Below, piece after piece: positions 9,710 to 17,945 of a DNA stretch of 64,000 bases. The notes below the pieces were generated by a model, which ran no database searches, was not told where the DNA came from, and saw only the letters and a program-made list of their open reading frames with translations. The position numbers and the translations under genes were made by a program. The DNA is from Gammaproteobacteria bacterium (lineage in GTDB: Bacteria; Pseudomonadota; Gammaproteobacteria; Xanthomonadales; SZUA-36), in contig JAUIJU010000013.1 in the NCBI GenBank assembly GCA_030431095.1, positions 1 through 64,000 of the forward strand, given 5' to 3'. Each line of letters begins with the position of its first letter. Positions within the stretch are counted from its first letter, which is position 1.

Positions 9710-10915
9710 GTGCCGGCGAACGCCCGTCACCCGCACCGCGGCTTCGACGACTGGCGTTCCATCACGGTCGCCCTGGCCATGACCCTGATTGGCTATGGCG
9801 TCATGGTCGGAATTCCCGTGATCAGCACCGCCTGGGTGGAATTGCTGGGCTTTTCCGAGTCCCAGGTCGGACGCGTCGCCGGCGCCGACCTGGGTGGCCT
9901 GGCGCTGGGTTCGGTGCTCGCGTCGCTGGTGATGGCCCGCTGGAATCGGCGGATGCTGGCCTGGACCGGCCTCGTTCTGGCGGTGTTGGCCAATGGCCTG
10001 TGCACGGTGTTCGTCGACTATGACACGGTGCTCTGGCTGCGCGTCCTGGCGGGGGTCGGCAGCGGCGTGTACACCGCCGTGGCCGTGGCCACACTCGGTG
10101 GCACCAGCAAGCCCGCGCGGGCCTACAACCTGATGTTGTTCGCTTTCGCCTTTTCCCAGGCTGCGGAGATGCAGGCCCTGCCGATGCTGCCGATGAACGG
10201 GATCTACTGGGTGTTCATCGTCGCCTTCCTGCTCAGTGCCCCGTTCATCCTGCTCATTCCCACCCGGCCGAACGCAACCGCCGGTGCACGTCGCGCCCGG
10301 GCGTGCGCGGGCGATGCGCCCCGGCCACCGCGCCTGCTTCCCTGGCTGTGCCTGCTGGCGATATTCTTCACCTACGTGAACATCGGGACCTACTGGACCT
10401 ACATCGAGCTGGCGGCATTGTCGGGCGGACTGGACGGCGAGTGGGTGGGCCGACTGCTGGTCATCGTCTCCCTGGGCAGCTTCGTCGGCTGCCTGGTCGC
10501 CACGGTGCTCAGCGACCGGTTCGGACTGGCCCGTCCTTTGCTCGCCACCCTGGCCCTGATGTCGGTCATCGTGGGGGTACTGGGGGTGCAGATGAATTAC
10601 GCCACCGTGCTGCTCAGCCTGGCCCTGTTCAACTTTCTGTGGATTTTTATCGATGTTTACCAGATGGGCACCGTGGCGGTCATCGACCGCAGCGGCGCAT
10701 TCGCGTCACTGATGCCCGGCGCCCAGGGCCTGGGCCAGATCGTGGGCCCGAACATCGCAGCCACGATGCTGGCGCGTGGCCTGGGCTACGATGCGGTGTT
10801 TTTCCTGTGCGCCGGCGCCGCCTTGCTGGGCTTCGCCACCTATTTCTGGATGATGGTCCGGGTCAGGCGCCAGGTCCCGGAACTGGTGGCGGCCAACGCA
10901 CGACAGGCGACCTGA
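9710..10915 (+). CDS. MFS transporter
   Basis: A 401-residue major facilitator with about 12 hydrophobic segments in two halves separated by a basic central loop (PTRPNATAGARRARACAGD). The sequence around residues 45-80 (AGADLGGLALGSVLASLVMARWNRR) has the small-residue and basic pattern of the MFS loop 2-3 motif. The substrate is unknown. The start is a GTG three bases after the stop of the TPR-sulfotransferase, indicating an operon; a later ATG at 9779 would cut into the first helix. The link to the sulfotransferase suggests export or import of a related metabolite, but that is inference. Confidence 0.82.
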   Translation: MPANARHPHRGFDDWRSITVALAMTLIGYGVMVGIPVISTAWVELLGFSESQVGRVAGADLGGLALGSVLASLVMARWNRRMLAWTGLVLAVLANGLCTVFVDYDTVLWLRVLAGVGSGVYTAVAVATLGGTSKPARAYNLMLFAFAFSQAAEMQALPMLPMNGIYWVFIVAFLLSAPFILLIPTRPNATAGARRARACAGDAPRPPRLLPWLCLLAIFFTYVNIGTYWTYIELAALSGGLDGEWVGRLLVIVSLGSFVGCLVATVLSDRFGLARPLLATLALMSVIVGVLGVQMNYATVLLSLALFNFLWIFIDVYQMGTVAVIDRSGAFASLMPGAQGLGQIVGPNIAATMLARGLGYDAVFFLCAGAALLGFATYFWMMVRVRRQVPELVAANARQAT

Positions 10916-11088
10916 CACGGCCTCCGCGCAAGGGCGCGGCGGCGGACTCGGGTTCGGATTCGGGCTCGCCAGGCCGCGCGTGCTCCAGGGCCTGGAAACG
11001 TCTGGACGTCGTATCGCCCATTCGCGCACCTGAGCCCCCATGCTGATAGAATTTGACACACCCAATCATCGTTATCGGGGGGAATCCG

Positions 11089-12105
11089 ATGCTCAACTTT
11101 CGCCTGTCGACCGCCGCACTGGCGGTACTGCTACTTGCCCTGCCCCTGGCCAGTCTGGCCCAGGATCGGCTTACCATGAAAAACGGAGACGTCCTGACGG
11201 GCAAAATCTCGATTTTTACGGAAAGCACCGTGACCATTCAGCCGGCGTACGCCAGCAACGCCATGGAGATCGATGTGGGCGCGGTCGAAACGATTCACAT
11301 CGAAGAAGGGTACTTCGAAGTGGAACTGGCGGACGGCAGTTCGTTGGAAGGTCGCGTCGCCATGGGCGCCAACGGCAACCAGGTGCTGGTCCTCGAAGAT
11401 GGCACGGAGCGCCCGATCGTGCTGTCGGACATCACCTCGGCGCACGCCCCTGACGCCTACTTCAGTTGGGGCCTGAACGCCGACTTCAACGCCACCATCA
11501 ACGAAGGCAACACCGACTCGCAAAACACCCTGCTGTTCTTCGACGGCAATATGCGCATGGGCGAGCATCGCCATCGCGCCGACCTGACCTTCCGGCGTGA
11601 GGAAATCGATGGCGTCAAGACCAAGGAACAGGACCTGTTTAATTACGCCTACAACTGGATTTTCGCCGACCCCTGGTACATGGGCGGTTCGTTCAGCTAC
11701 GAACGCGACCCCATCCGGGACCTGGACTACCGTTACACGGCCGGCCTGTTGTTCGGACGTGACATCTTCAATGACGACGTGAAGCTTCTGTCCATTTCAC
11801 TGGGCGCCGGTTACTCGGAAGAGGAAATTGGCGGCGTGAAGGAGGACGGCCTCGTCGGCTTGTGGGAACTGCGCTACGAGCACACGCTGCGACAGGGCAT
11901 GCAGTTGTTCCACAACCACCATATCACCCAGCAGTTTTACGGCGAGGACAACCTGATCTTTAAGTCCAATACCGGTATCCGCCTGGACCTGGTCAAGGAC
12001 CTGTATGCCTCGGTCTCCCTGCGCTACGACTACGAAACCGAACCGGCGCCAGGCTCGTCCAAGGACGACACAACACTGGCCATCGGCCTGGGTTACTCCT
12101 TCTGA
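11089..12105 (+). CDS. DUF481 (YdiY-like) outer-membrane beta-barrel protein
   Basis: A 338-residue exported protein. A cleavable signal peptide (MLNFRLSTAALAVLLLALPLASLAQ in sense, cleaved near residue 23) is followed by a short beta-rich periplasmic part (LTMKNGDVLTGKI, then GTERPIVLSDI) and a DUF481 barrel of repeated amphipathic strands ending in an aromatic residue (TTLAIGLGYSF). E. coli YdiY belongs to the same family. The function is not known; some members are salt- or acid-induced. The ATG at 11089 follows GGGGGGAA. The next gene starts 13 bp downstream. Confidence 0.85.
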   Translation: MLNFRLSTAALAVLLLALPLASLAQDRLTMKNGDVLTGKISIFTESTVTIQPAYASNAMEIDVGAVETIHIEEGYFEVELADGSSLEGRVAMGANGNQVLVLEDGTERPIVLSDITSAHAPDAYFSWGLNADFNATINEGNTDSQNTLLFFDGNMRMGEHRHRADLTFRREEIDGVKTKEQDLFNYAYNWIFADPWYMGGSFSYERDPIRDLDYRYTAGLLFGRDIFNDDVKLLSISLGAGYSEEEIGGVKEDGLVGLWELRYEHTLRQGMQLFHNHHITQQFYGEDNLIFKSNTGIRLDLVKDLYASVSLRYDYETEPAPGSSKDDTTLAIGLGYSF

Positions 12106-12118
12106 GGCCGGTGTCGGC

Positions 12119-12538
12119 GTGGCCGGCTACTCAAAACGCCCGCTGCCGGCCAAGCTGGGCCTGAAACCAGGCACACGCGCCTCGCTGTTGGGTGCGCCCG
12201 CAGACTACGAAGATCGGTTGGCGCCCCTGCCCGAGGGCGTCGTCTTGGTCGGCGAACTGTCAGGCGAAGCGTCGTTCATTCAGTTGTTCGCCCGCGACAT
12301 GGCGGCGCTGGAGCGTGACCTGCCTCGCGCGCGCGATGCGCTGGCCCACGACGGCATGCTGTGGATTTCCTGGCCCAAGAAAGCGTCGGGCGTACCCACG
12401 GACCTGGACGGCAATCGGGTTCGCGCCGCCGGCCTGGACGCAGGCCTGGTGGACGTGAAAGTCTGCGCCGTGGACGAGACCTGGTCCGGTCTGAAATTTG
12501 TCTATCGACGCGCCGATCGCCCGGCGACCGGCGCCTGA
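12119..12538 (+). CDS. DUF3052 family protein
   Basis: A small soluble protein of about 139 residues with KLGLKPGTRASLLGAP at the N terminus, a central alternating strand/helix region and DGMLWISWPKKASGVPTDL followed by DVKVCAVDETWSGLKFVYRR. This is the DUF3052 pattern, found in many bacteria and without an established function. The GTG at 12119 is preceded by TGAGG that overlaps the stop of the DUF481 gene, so the genes are likely co-transcribed. It ends 4 bp from the convergent PHB depolymerase gene. Confidence 0.78.
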   Translation: MAGYSKRPLPAKLGLKPGTRASLLGAPADYEDRLAPLPEGVVLVGELSGEASFIQLFARDMAALERDLPRARDALAHDGMLWISWPKKASGVPTDLDGNRVRAAGLDAGLVDVKVCAVDETWSGLKFVYRRADRPATGA

Positions 12539-12542
12539 GGTC

Positions 12543-13526
12543 TCAGTCGGCGAGCAGGGAACGGATCCAGTCCGCCAGCAGGGCCGTCTGTGCGCCGTCG
12601 CGATGCGCGTAGTTGGCGCCGGTGTAGCCCCACCAGTCCCAGCAGGCCAGCGGATTGACGGCCGACGCCACTGCCTGGGGGAAAGCGAGGACGATGCCGT
12701 TGGCATCCGCCCAGCGCAGGTATCCGGCCTGCTCCAGGAACGCGCGGTCCACGTTGCTCACCGATTGCAGGCAACCGTGCAACGCGACGTGCAGGCGGCA
12801 GCCTGATTCGGGGCAGGCGCCGGGCACGTAGAGGAAAGCCCGGGAGTCCATGCCGGCCCCGGCGGCGCCCGCCAGGTCGACTTCACGCCACGTCCCCTCG
12901 GCGTCTTCGTCAGACGGCGCCGCCAGTCCCGGGTACAGGGACCGCAGAATCTCTCCGGCCGCATCGTAGTCACAGGCGCCAAGCCAGGGGGACTCGGACA
13001 CGTCACAGGCACTGCCCGCTTCGAGCGTGGGAAACAGGTGCGCGGCGGGCACGTCGTCCACCCGGTTCAACCGTTCCGCCGGGACCAGGTCGGCGTAAAA
13101 CGCAGCCACGGCATCGGCCACCTTGGCCGGCACGGCCTCGTCCTGGGCCCCGCGAAACAACCAGACGCGGTCGTCGGACAGCAACGACGGGTCGGCCACC
13201 TGGGCCTCCGCGGCCAGCGCCCGGTATCGTTCCAGCATTCGTTCGACCGGCAGTGGGCCGTCTTCCTTACCCACGCACCGACCCAGCGCCAGGCCGAGAT
13301 TGGCCTCGGCGCAATCGAAAGGGATACCGGCAATGATCCCTGCGCCGGAAAACAGGTCGGCGTACGCCAGGTGGAGTTGTTGAGCCATGGCGCCGCCGGA
13401 AGAAATTCCCGAAACGGTCACCGCGTCGGCATCGATTGCAGGCAACCCGTCGTCCGATGCCTGGACGGCGAGGGCGAGCAGGACCCCCAGGCCGGCGGCC
13501 GCGATTCTGGTCTTAATGGTGTTCAC
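12543..13526 (-). CDS. phaZ: Secreted poly(3-hydroxybutyrate) depolymerase, type-II catalytic domain
   Basis: A 327-residue exported esterase. A signal peptide covers about residues 1-23. The catalytic order is lipase box first (GISSGG, Ser42), then Asp129 (FRGAQDEAVP), His163 (AAHLFPT), and the oxyanion His250 (VALHGCLQS) last, with CWDWWGY near the C terminus. That order is the circularly permuted type-II arrangement of extracellular PHB depolymerases. No substrate-binding domain or linker follows the catalytic domain, so it may act on amorphous PHB or soluble oligomers. The GTG start at 13526 has a strong GAGGAG site and overlaps the end of the upstream tetR gene by 14 bp, showing coupling to the regulator. 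It lies next to 3-hydroxybutyrate catabolic genes. Confidence 0.85.
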   Translation of the reverse strand: MNTIKTRIAAAGLGVLLALAVQASDDGLPAIDADAVTVSGISSGGAMAQQLHLAYADLFSGAGIIAGIPFDCAEANLGLALGRCVGKEDGPLPVERMLERYRALAAEAQVADPSLLSDDRVWLFRGAQDEAVPAKVADAVAAFYADLVPAERLNRVDDVPAAHLFPTLEAGSACDVSESPWLGACDYDAAGEILRSLYPGLAAPSDEDAEGTWREVDLAGAAGAGMDSRAFLYVPGACPESGCRLHVALHGCLQSVSNVDRAFLEQAGYLRWADANGIVLAFPQAVASAVNPLACWDWWGYTGANYAHRDGAQTALLADWIRSLLAD

Positions 13527-14166
13527 GATCGTTCTCCTCGTATTTCTGGCACAGCGCGCGAAATCCGGCGCTGATGAAAGGAACCAGGCGCTTGTGTACG
13601 GCCTCGAAATCGGAGGAGTGACACAATCCGCCCGACAGGCCGTCAATTCGCCGGGTGTCGGCGAAGGTCAGCGTCAGCGCACCGGACCAGAAGTGATAGC
13701 ACCAGTACAGGTCGGCCTCGTCACATCCCGGCAGGGCGCGCTTGAGCGCGTCCAGGAAGCGGTGCACCAGCGGATCGAAATGTTTCGACATGGCCCGCCC
13801 ACCCCAGTCGGGATTGTTGTTGACTTGGGCCAGCAGACCGAAATACGAGCGCCAGCTGGGATCCTCGCTCACCACCTTGTTCAGGAGGGTGTGGGTGAAG
13901 GCATCGACCACCTCCTCCACCGGCGCCGGATCATGGCGCTCCAGCACCGCGTCCAGGGCGTCGGAGCGCTCCCGGTTCAGGGCCTTGGCGCGACGACTGA
14001 GCAGTTCGTCGAACAGGCCCTGCTTGTTGCCGAAATGGTACTTCACCAGGGCCACGTCGACACCGGCTTCGTTGGTGATTTCCCTGAGCGATACCCCGTC
14101 GTAGCCGCGCTTGGCGAACAGCCGTTCGGCTTCTTCGAGGATTCGTTCTTTCTTGGGCTTGGGCAT
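13513..14166 (-). CDS. TetR-family transcriptional regulator of the PHB/3-hydroxybutyrate locus
   Basis: A 217-residue regulator. The N-terminal helix-turn-helix (about residues 7-52: RILEEAERLFAKRGYDGVSL through YHFGNKQGLFDELLSRR) is typical of TetR. The C-terminal ligand domain is about 160 residues and contains the PSWRSYFGLLAQ stretch seen in CerR/YbiH-like members. I chose the ATG at 14166 (MPKPKKERI), since the upstream extension to 14199 is atypical. The gene is divergent from a TonB-dependent receptor, and two palindromes of the form TTCAAC-N4-GTTGAA lie in the shared intergenic region. Its gene overlaps the depolymerase gene, so autoregulation would also control the depolymerase. The ligand is unknown; 3-hydroxybutyrate or its CoA ester is a guess. 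Confidence 0.88.
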   Translation of the reverse strand: MPKPKKERILEEAERLFAKRGYDGVSLREITNEAGVDVALVKYHFGNKQGLFDELLSRRAKALNRERSDALDAVLERHDPAPVEEVVDAFTHTLLNKVVSEDPSWRSYFGLLAQVNNNPDWGGRAMSKHFDPLVHRFLDALKRALPGCDEADLYWCYHFWSGALTLTFADTRRIDGLSGGLCHSSDFEAVHKRLVPFISAGFRALCQKYEENDREHH

Positions 14167-14222
14167 GGATTCTGGGTCCTTGCTCCGGGGGGGCCTCATT
14201 GAACACCGCTTTCGGAAACATT

Positions 14223-14238
14223 TTCAACTGGTGTTGAA
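14223..14238. promoter_or_regulatory. Palindromic operator site 1 (tetR-receptor intergenic region)
   Basis: TTCAACTGGTGTTGAA: 6-bp perfect inverted arms TTCAAC/GTTGAA around a 4-bp centre. It overlaps the proposed -35 box of the divergent receptor promoter. Its arms are the same as those of a second palindrome 54 bp away (centre to centre). It is the likely binding site of the adjacent TetR regulator. Confidence 0.7.
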
Positions 14239-14262
14239 ATTTTCGTAAAAAAAGCGAATACT
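14234..14262 (+). promoter_or_regulatory. Putative sigma-70 promoter of the TonB-dependent receptor gene
   Basis: TTGAAA (14234-14239), a 17-bp spacer, then AATACT (14257-14262). This gives a start point near 14269 and a ~55-nt leader before the ATG at 14325. The -35 box lies within palindrome 1, and palindrome 2 covers about +8 to +23, a layout suited to repression. Confidence 0.6.
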
Positions 14263-14276
14263 GCACGGGCTCACAC

Positions 14277-14292
14277 TTCAACAATTGTTGAA
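14277..14292. promoter_or_regulatory. Palindromic operator site 2, perfect 16-bp palindrome
   Basis: TTCAACAATTGTTGAA is a perfect 16-bp palindrome with the same arms as site 1. It lies 33 bp before the receptor start codon, just downstream of the proposed start point. Two matched sites about five helical turns apart suggest cooperative binding or looping by a TetR dimer pair. Confidence 0.75.
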
Positions 14293-14324
14293 TAACGACC
14301 ACAGATACCACTGGGGCTCAAGAC

Positions 14325-16568
14325 ATGAACAACACCCGTACGCTCAGTCAACGCGCGTGCCCGACACGTCGCACCATCGGATTCACCACCCTGGCCGTCG
14401 CCATTTCAGCGGCGCTGGGCCTGCCCCAGCTGTCGCTGGCGCAAAGCCCCGAGCAGGACCTCCTGCTGGAAGAAGTCGTGGTCACGGCCCAGCGCCGTGA
14501 ACAGACGCTGCAGGAAGTGCCCATGGCCATCAGCGCCTTCACGGGCGAACAGCTGCGTGACCTGCAGGCCGACAACCTCGATTCCATCCAGGGCGCGGTG
14601 CCCAACCTGAACCTGGTCCAGGGTCGCGGCTCCAACTCCAGTGTCAACGTCTTCATTCGCGGCGTCGGACAGCCGGACGCCCTGCAATCATTCGACCCCG
14701 CGGTCGGCATCTACCTGGACGATGTGTACATGTCCCGCATCCAGGGCGCGATGTTCAAGCTTTACGACATCGAGCGCATCGAGGTGCTGCGTGGCCCGCA
14801 GGGCACGCTGTACGGCAAGAACACCCCGGGTGGCGCCATCCGCCTGATCACCCGTACCCCGGGCGACGAGTTCGAGGCCGCGGCCAACGTCACCCTGGGT
14901 GACTACGCCCGCGCCCAGGCCAGCGCCTACGTGTCCGGCCCGGTCAGCGAGGACCTCTCACTGGGCCTGAGCGTGCTTCACGACCAGCGCGACGGATTCG
15001 TCACCGATCCCATCGACGGCCGTGAGTACAACGACGAATACACCACGGTCGCCCGCGTGAAGGGCGCCTGGCAGGCCAGCGACAACGTCAGGGTGGTGTT
15101 CTCCGCGGACTACACGAAGGAAGACGTGGCGCTGACCCTCGGACGCGCCGAGGCGCCGCTGATCAGCATCGACCTGGCGACCGGCGCCGCCGTGCCGCGC
15201 TTCATTCCGTCCACCGACGAGTACAACTTCGAGACCAGCACCGACATGGGTGACCTCGGCGGCCAGCGCTCGGACCACTGGGGCGGCAACGTGACCGTGG
15301 CCTGGGACATTAACGACGCACTCACGTTCAAGTCGATCTCGGCTTATCGCGACCTGACGTCCGACCTGTACATCGACATCGACGCCACGACCCTGCAGCT
15401 GGGCAACGTGTTCGTCGGCATCGACCAGGACCAGTTCAGCCAGGAGTTCCAGCTGCTGGGCGACAACGGGGGCAGCGTGACGTGGGTGGCCGGCGCGTAC
15501 TACCTGCGGGAGAACGTGCCGTCCCACCAGGAAGCCTACGCGGATGATTTCCTGCTGTTCGGCGGCTTCCCCATCAGCTTCCTGAGAACCATCGACGACG
15601 ATCTTCAGACCACCAGTTACGCCGCGTTCGGCCAGGTGGACTGGGCCTTCGCCGAAAACTGGAACCTCGGCCTGGGCATTCGCTACACCAAGGAAGAGAA
15701 GGACTACGCCCGAACCACCAGTACCTTCAGTGACCTCCTCGGCAACGCGGACCCCGCCTTCGCATTTTCCGATTCCGACAGCTGGGACGCCTGGACCCCC
15801 ACGCTGACGCTGGACTGGGCCGCCACCGACCACCTGAACTTTTATGGTCGCCTGGCCGAAGGCTTCAAGAGCGGGGGTTTCAACGGTCGCGCCAACAGCG
15901 CCCCCGATGTGTCGACGTTTGATCCGGAAACCGTCTGGACCGCGGAAATCGGCGCCAAGACCACCAGTTCGGACGGCCGCTTCCTGGCCAATGTCGCCGT
16001 GTTCCAGAGCAAGTACGAGGACTTCCAGGCCCGCGTTTCCGTGGGTGACGGAATCGATTTTCGCTTCCCGGTTCTCAACGCCGCGGAGCTGGACATCTCC
16101 GGCGCCGAGGTGGAACTGGCCTGGTTCCCCATCGACCCGCTGCAGCTGACCAGCCAGATCGGCTGGCTGGACAGCGAGTACGGCGCCGGGGGCTTCAGCG
16201 GTTCTGACGGCGTGCCCGACGAACCGGCCTTCTCCCCCGAGTGGACCGCGCGCTTCGGCGCCATCTGGACCGTGGACCTGTCCGGCGGCGCCGCGATCCG
16301 TATCGGCGCCGACGCCAACTACCGCGACGCCATGCAGTTGAGCGTGGAGAACTCGCCGGTGCTGACCGAAGGCGACTACTGGCTGGCCAACGGTTTTGTC
16401 AGCTGGGTCAGCGCCGACCAGCACTGGACCGTGACCGCGGGCATCAAGAACGCCACGGACGAAGTGTACCGGGTCGAAGGCCAGGACTTCCGCAGTGTGG
16501 GTAACATCCAGACCGCCTACTACGGCGACCCGCGCACCTGGACGGTGTCCCTGGACTACCGCTACTGA
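14325..16568 (+). CDS. TonB-dependent outer-membrane receptor, proposed PHB/3HB-oligomer uptake
   Basis: A 747-residue receptor. A long signal peptide (about residues 1-40, with RR before the hydrophobic core and cleavage near LSLAQ) is followed by the TonB box EEVVVTAQRR (49-58), a plug domain (VNVFIRGVGQPD, IEVLRGPQGTLYGKNTPGGAIRLI) and a ~600-residue beta-barrel ending in the aromatic terminal strand TVSLDYRY. Receptors of this class import ligands too large for porins. Its divergent position to the tetR-depolymerase operon and its place before 3HB genes suggest oligomers released by the depolymerase as ligand, rather than iron. A GC hairpin follows the gene. Confidence 0.88.
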   Translation: MNNTRTLSQRACPTRRTIGFTTLAVAISAALGLPQLSLAQSPEQDLLLEEVVVTAQRREQTLQEVPMAISAFTGEQLRDLQADNLDSIQGAVPNLNLVQGRGSNSSVNVFIRGVGQPDALQSFDPAVGIYLDDVYMSRIQGAMFKLYDIERIEVLRGPQGTLYGKNTPGGAIRLITRTPGDEFEAAANVTLGDYARAQASAYVSGPVSEDLSLGLSVLHDQRDGFVTDPIDGREYNDEYTTVARVKGAWQASDNVRVVFSADYTKEDVALTLGRAEAPLISIDLATGAAVPRFIPSTDEYNFETSTDMGDLGGQRSDHWGGNVTVAWDINDALTFKSISAYRDLTSDLYIDIDATTLQLGNVFVGIDQDQFSQEFQLLGDNGGSVTWVAGAYYLRENVPSHQEAYADDFLLFGGFPISFLRTIDDDLQTTSYAAFGQVDWAFAENWNLGLGIRYTKEEKDYARTTSTFSDLLGNADPAFAFSDSDSWDAWTPTLTLDWAATDHLNFYGRLAEGFKSGGFNGRANSAPDVSTFDPETVWTAEIGAKTTSSDGRFLANVAVFQSKYEDFQARVSVGDGIDFRFPVLNAAELDISGAEVELAWFPIDPLQLTSQIGWLDSEYGAGGFSGSDGVPDEPAFSPEWTARFGAIWTVDLSGGAAIRIGADANYRDAMQLSVENSPVLTEGDYWLANGFVSWVSADQHWTVTAGIKNATDEVYRVEGQDFRSVGNIQTAYYGDPRTWTVSLDYRY

Positions 16569-16575
16569 CCGGTTC

Positions 16576-16600
16576 CGGGGGCGGGCCCGGCCCGCCCCCG
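16576..16600. terminator. GC-rich hairpin after the receptor gene
   Basis: An 11-bp perfect stem (CGGGGGCGGGC with GCCCGCCCCCG) and a CCG loop, 7 bp after the stop codon. There is no T run behind it (ATCCCGTCCTTTCG), so it may be a weak terminator or an mRNA 3'-end stabiliser separating the receptor from the downstream catabolic genes. Confidence 0.5.
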
Positions 16601-16654
16601 ATCCCGTCCTTTCGTCCACGGGTCCCTGGGACCCGCCCCGCGTAGAATGCCCGG

Positions 16655-17944
16655 ATGAGCGTCCCGCAGACACCCCCACTGGATCACCCTGCACGACCCG
16701 CCGCCATCGATGGACGCGGCCTGGCCCTGTTCATGCTGGTGGTGGTCTATACCTTCAATTTCATCGACCGCCAGATCGTCGGCATCCTCGCCGTGCCGAT
16801 CAAGGCCGACCTGGGTCTCAGCGACGCGCAACTCGGCCTGATGGGCGGACTGGCCTTCGCCCTGTTCTACACCGGCCTGGGCATTCCCGTCGCCATGCTG
16901 GCCGACCGCCGCAGCCGCACGTGGATCATCACGGGCGCGCTGGCCGTGTGGAGCGCCATGACCGCCGCCTGCGGCCTGGCGCAGAATTTCTGGCAGCTGT
17001 TCCTGGCCCGCCTGGGCGTGGGCGTGGGTGAAGCCGGCGGGGTCACCCCGGCCTATTCCCTGCTCATGGACTACTACCCCCCGGGCGAACGGGCCCGGGC
17101 CGTCAGCCTGTACTCTTTCGGCATTCCCATCGGCAGCGCCCTTGGCATCGTGTTCGGGGGCGTTATCGCCAGCCTGGTGGATTGGCGTTTCGCCTTTTTT
17201 GCCGTCGGCGTCGCCGGCCTGGTGCTGGCGCCGGTGTTCCGCCTGCTGGTGAAGGAACCGCCTCGCGGGCACTACGATCAGGCCGCGACCACCCGGCCGC
17301 CGGGCCTGGGAAGCATCGCCGGCACCCTGGCCCGCAAGCCGAGTTTCTGGCTGCTCTCGGTGGGCGCCTCGTGCTCCTCCATGATGGGATACGGCCTGTT
17401 TTTCTGGATGCCTTCCTTCATCGTGCGCAGTCACGGACTCAGCTTACTGGACGCATCCCTGTTCTATGGCGCCATCCTCCTGGTCGGGGGCATGGCCGGC
17501 ATGTGGGCGGGCGGCTGGCTGGGTGACCGCCTCGGCCAGGTGCGCAAGACCCGCTACGTGACCATCCCGGCCATCGCCTTCCTGATTTCGGTCCCCACCT
17601 ATGTGCTGGGCGTTCTGACCCCGACGCTGGTGCTCGCGTTTTTCGTCATCATGGTGCCGGTGGCGCTGGGCCTGGTCTGGGTCGGACCGGTGATGTCCAC
17701 GGTCCAGCAACTGGTGCCGCCGAACATGCGCGCCACGGCCTCCGCGGTGTTCCTGTTCATCAATAACCTGCTGGGCATCGGCCTGGGCACCTGGGCCATC
17801 GGCGCCCTGTCCGACTTCCTGCAGGGCCAGTACGGCGATGACTCGTTGCGCTGGTCCATCGTCGCCGGTACCGGCTTTTACCTGTTGGCGGCCCTGCTGT
17901 TCCTGCTCGCCTCCCGCTGGCTGGAACGGGACTGGGAGGATTGA
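16655..17944 (+). CDS. MFS transporter (spinster-like), proposed 3-hydroxybutyrate/oligomer carrier
   Basis: A 429-residue inner-membrane carrier with 12 predicted helices. The N terminus shows FNFIDRQIVGILAVPIKADL, the pattern of spinster-like members of the major facilitator superfamily, with the loop motif MLADRRSRTWII between helices 2 and 3 and a symmetrical motif GDRLGQVRKTRYV in the second half. The substrate cannot be read from sequence. The gene begins 86 bp after the receptor and is followed after 1 bp by 3-hydroxybutyrate dehydrogenase, so it probably brings 3HB or short oligomers from the periplasm into the cell. A TAGAAT hexamer 6 bp upstream of the start is too close to be its own promoter. 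Confidence 0.85.
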   Translation: MSVPQTPPLDHPARPAAIDGRGLALFMLVVVYTFNFIDRQIVGILAVPIKADLGLSDAQLGLMGGLAFALFYTGLGIPVAMLADRRSRTWIITGALAVWSAMTAACGLAQNFWQLFLARLGVGVGEAGGVTPAYSLLMDYYPPGERARAVSLYSFGIPIGSALGIVFGGVIASLVDWRFAFFAVGVAGLVLAPVFRLLVKEPPRGHYDQAATTRPPGLGSIAGTLARKPSFWLLSVGASCSSMMGYGLFFWMPSFIVRSHGLSLLDASLFYGAILLVGGMAGMWAGGWLGDRLGQVRKTRYVTIPAIAFLISVPTYVLGVLTPTLVLAFFVIMVPVALGLVWVGPVMSTVQQLVPPNMRATASAVFLFINNLLGIGLGTWAIGALSDFLQGQYGDDSLRWSIVAGTGFYLLAALLFLLASRWLERDWED

Positions 17945-17945
17945 C

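Noticed and set aside
11047-11058. TAGAAT and TTGACA close together before the DUF481 gene, considered as a promoter
   Set aside because: The order and spacing are wrong for one sigma-70 promoter: the TTGACA lies downstream of TAGAAT, and no -10 box follows at 16-18 bp.
14958-16694. A 578-codon minus-strand frame opposite the TonB receptor
   Set aside because: No domain motifs, and composition typical of the reverse complement of coding DNA.
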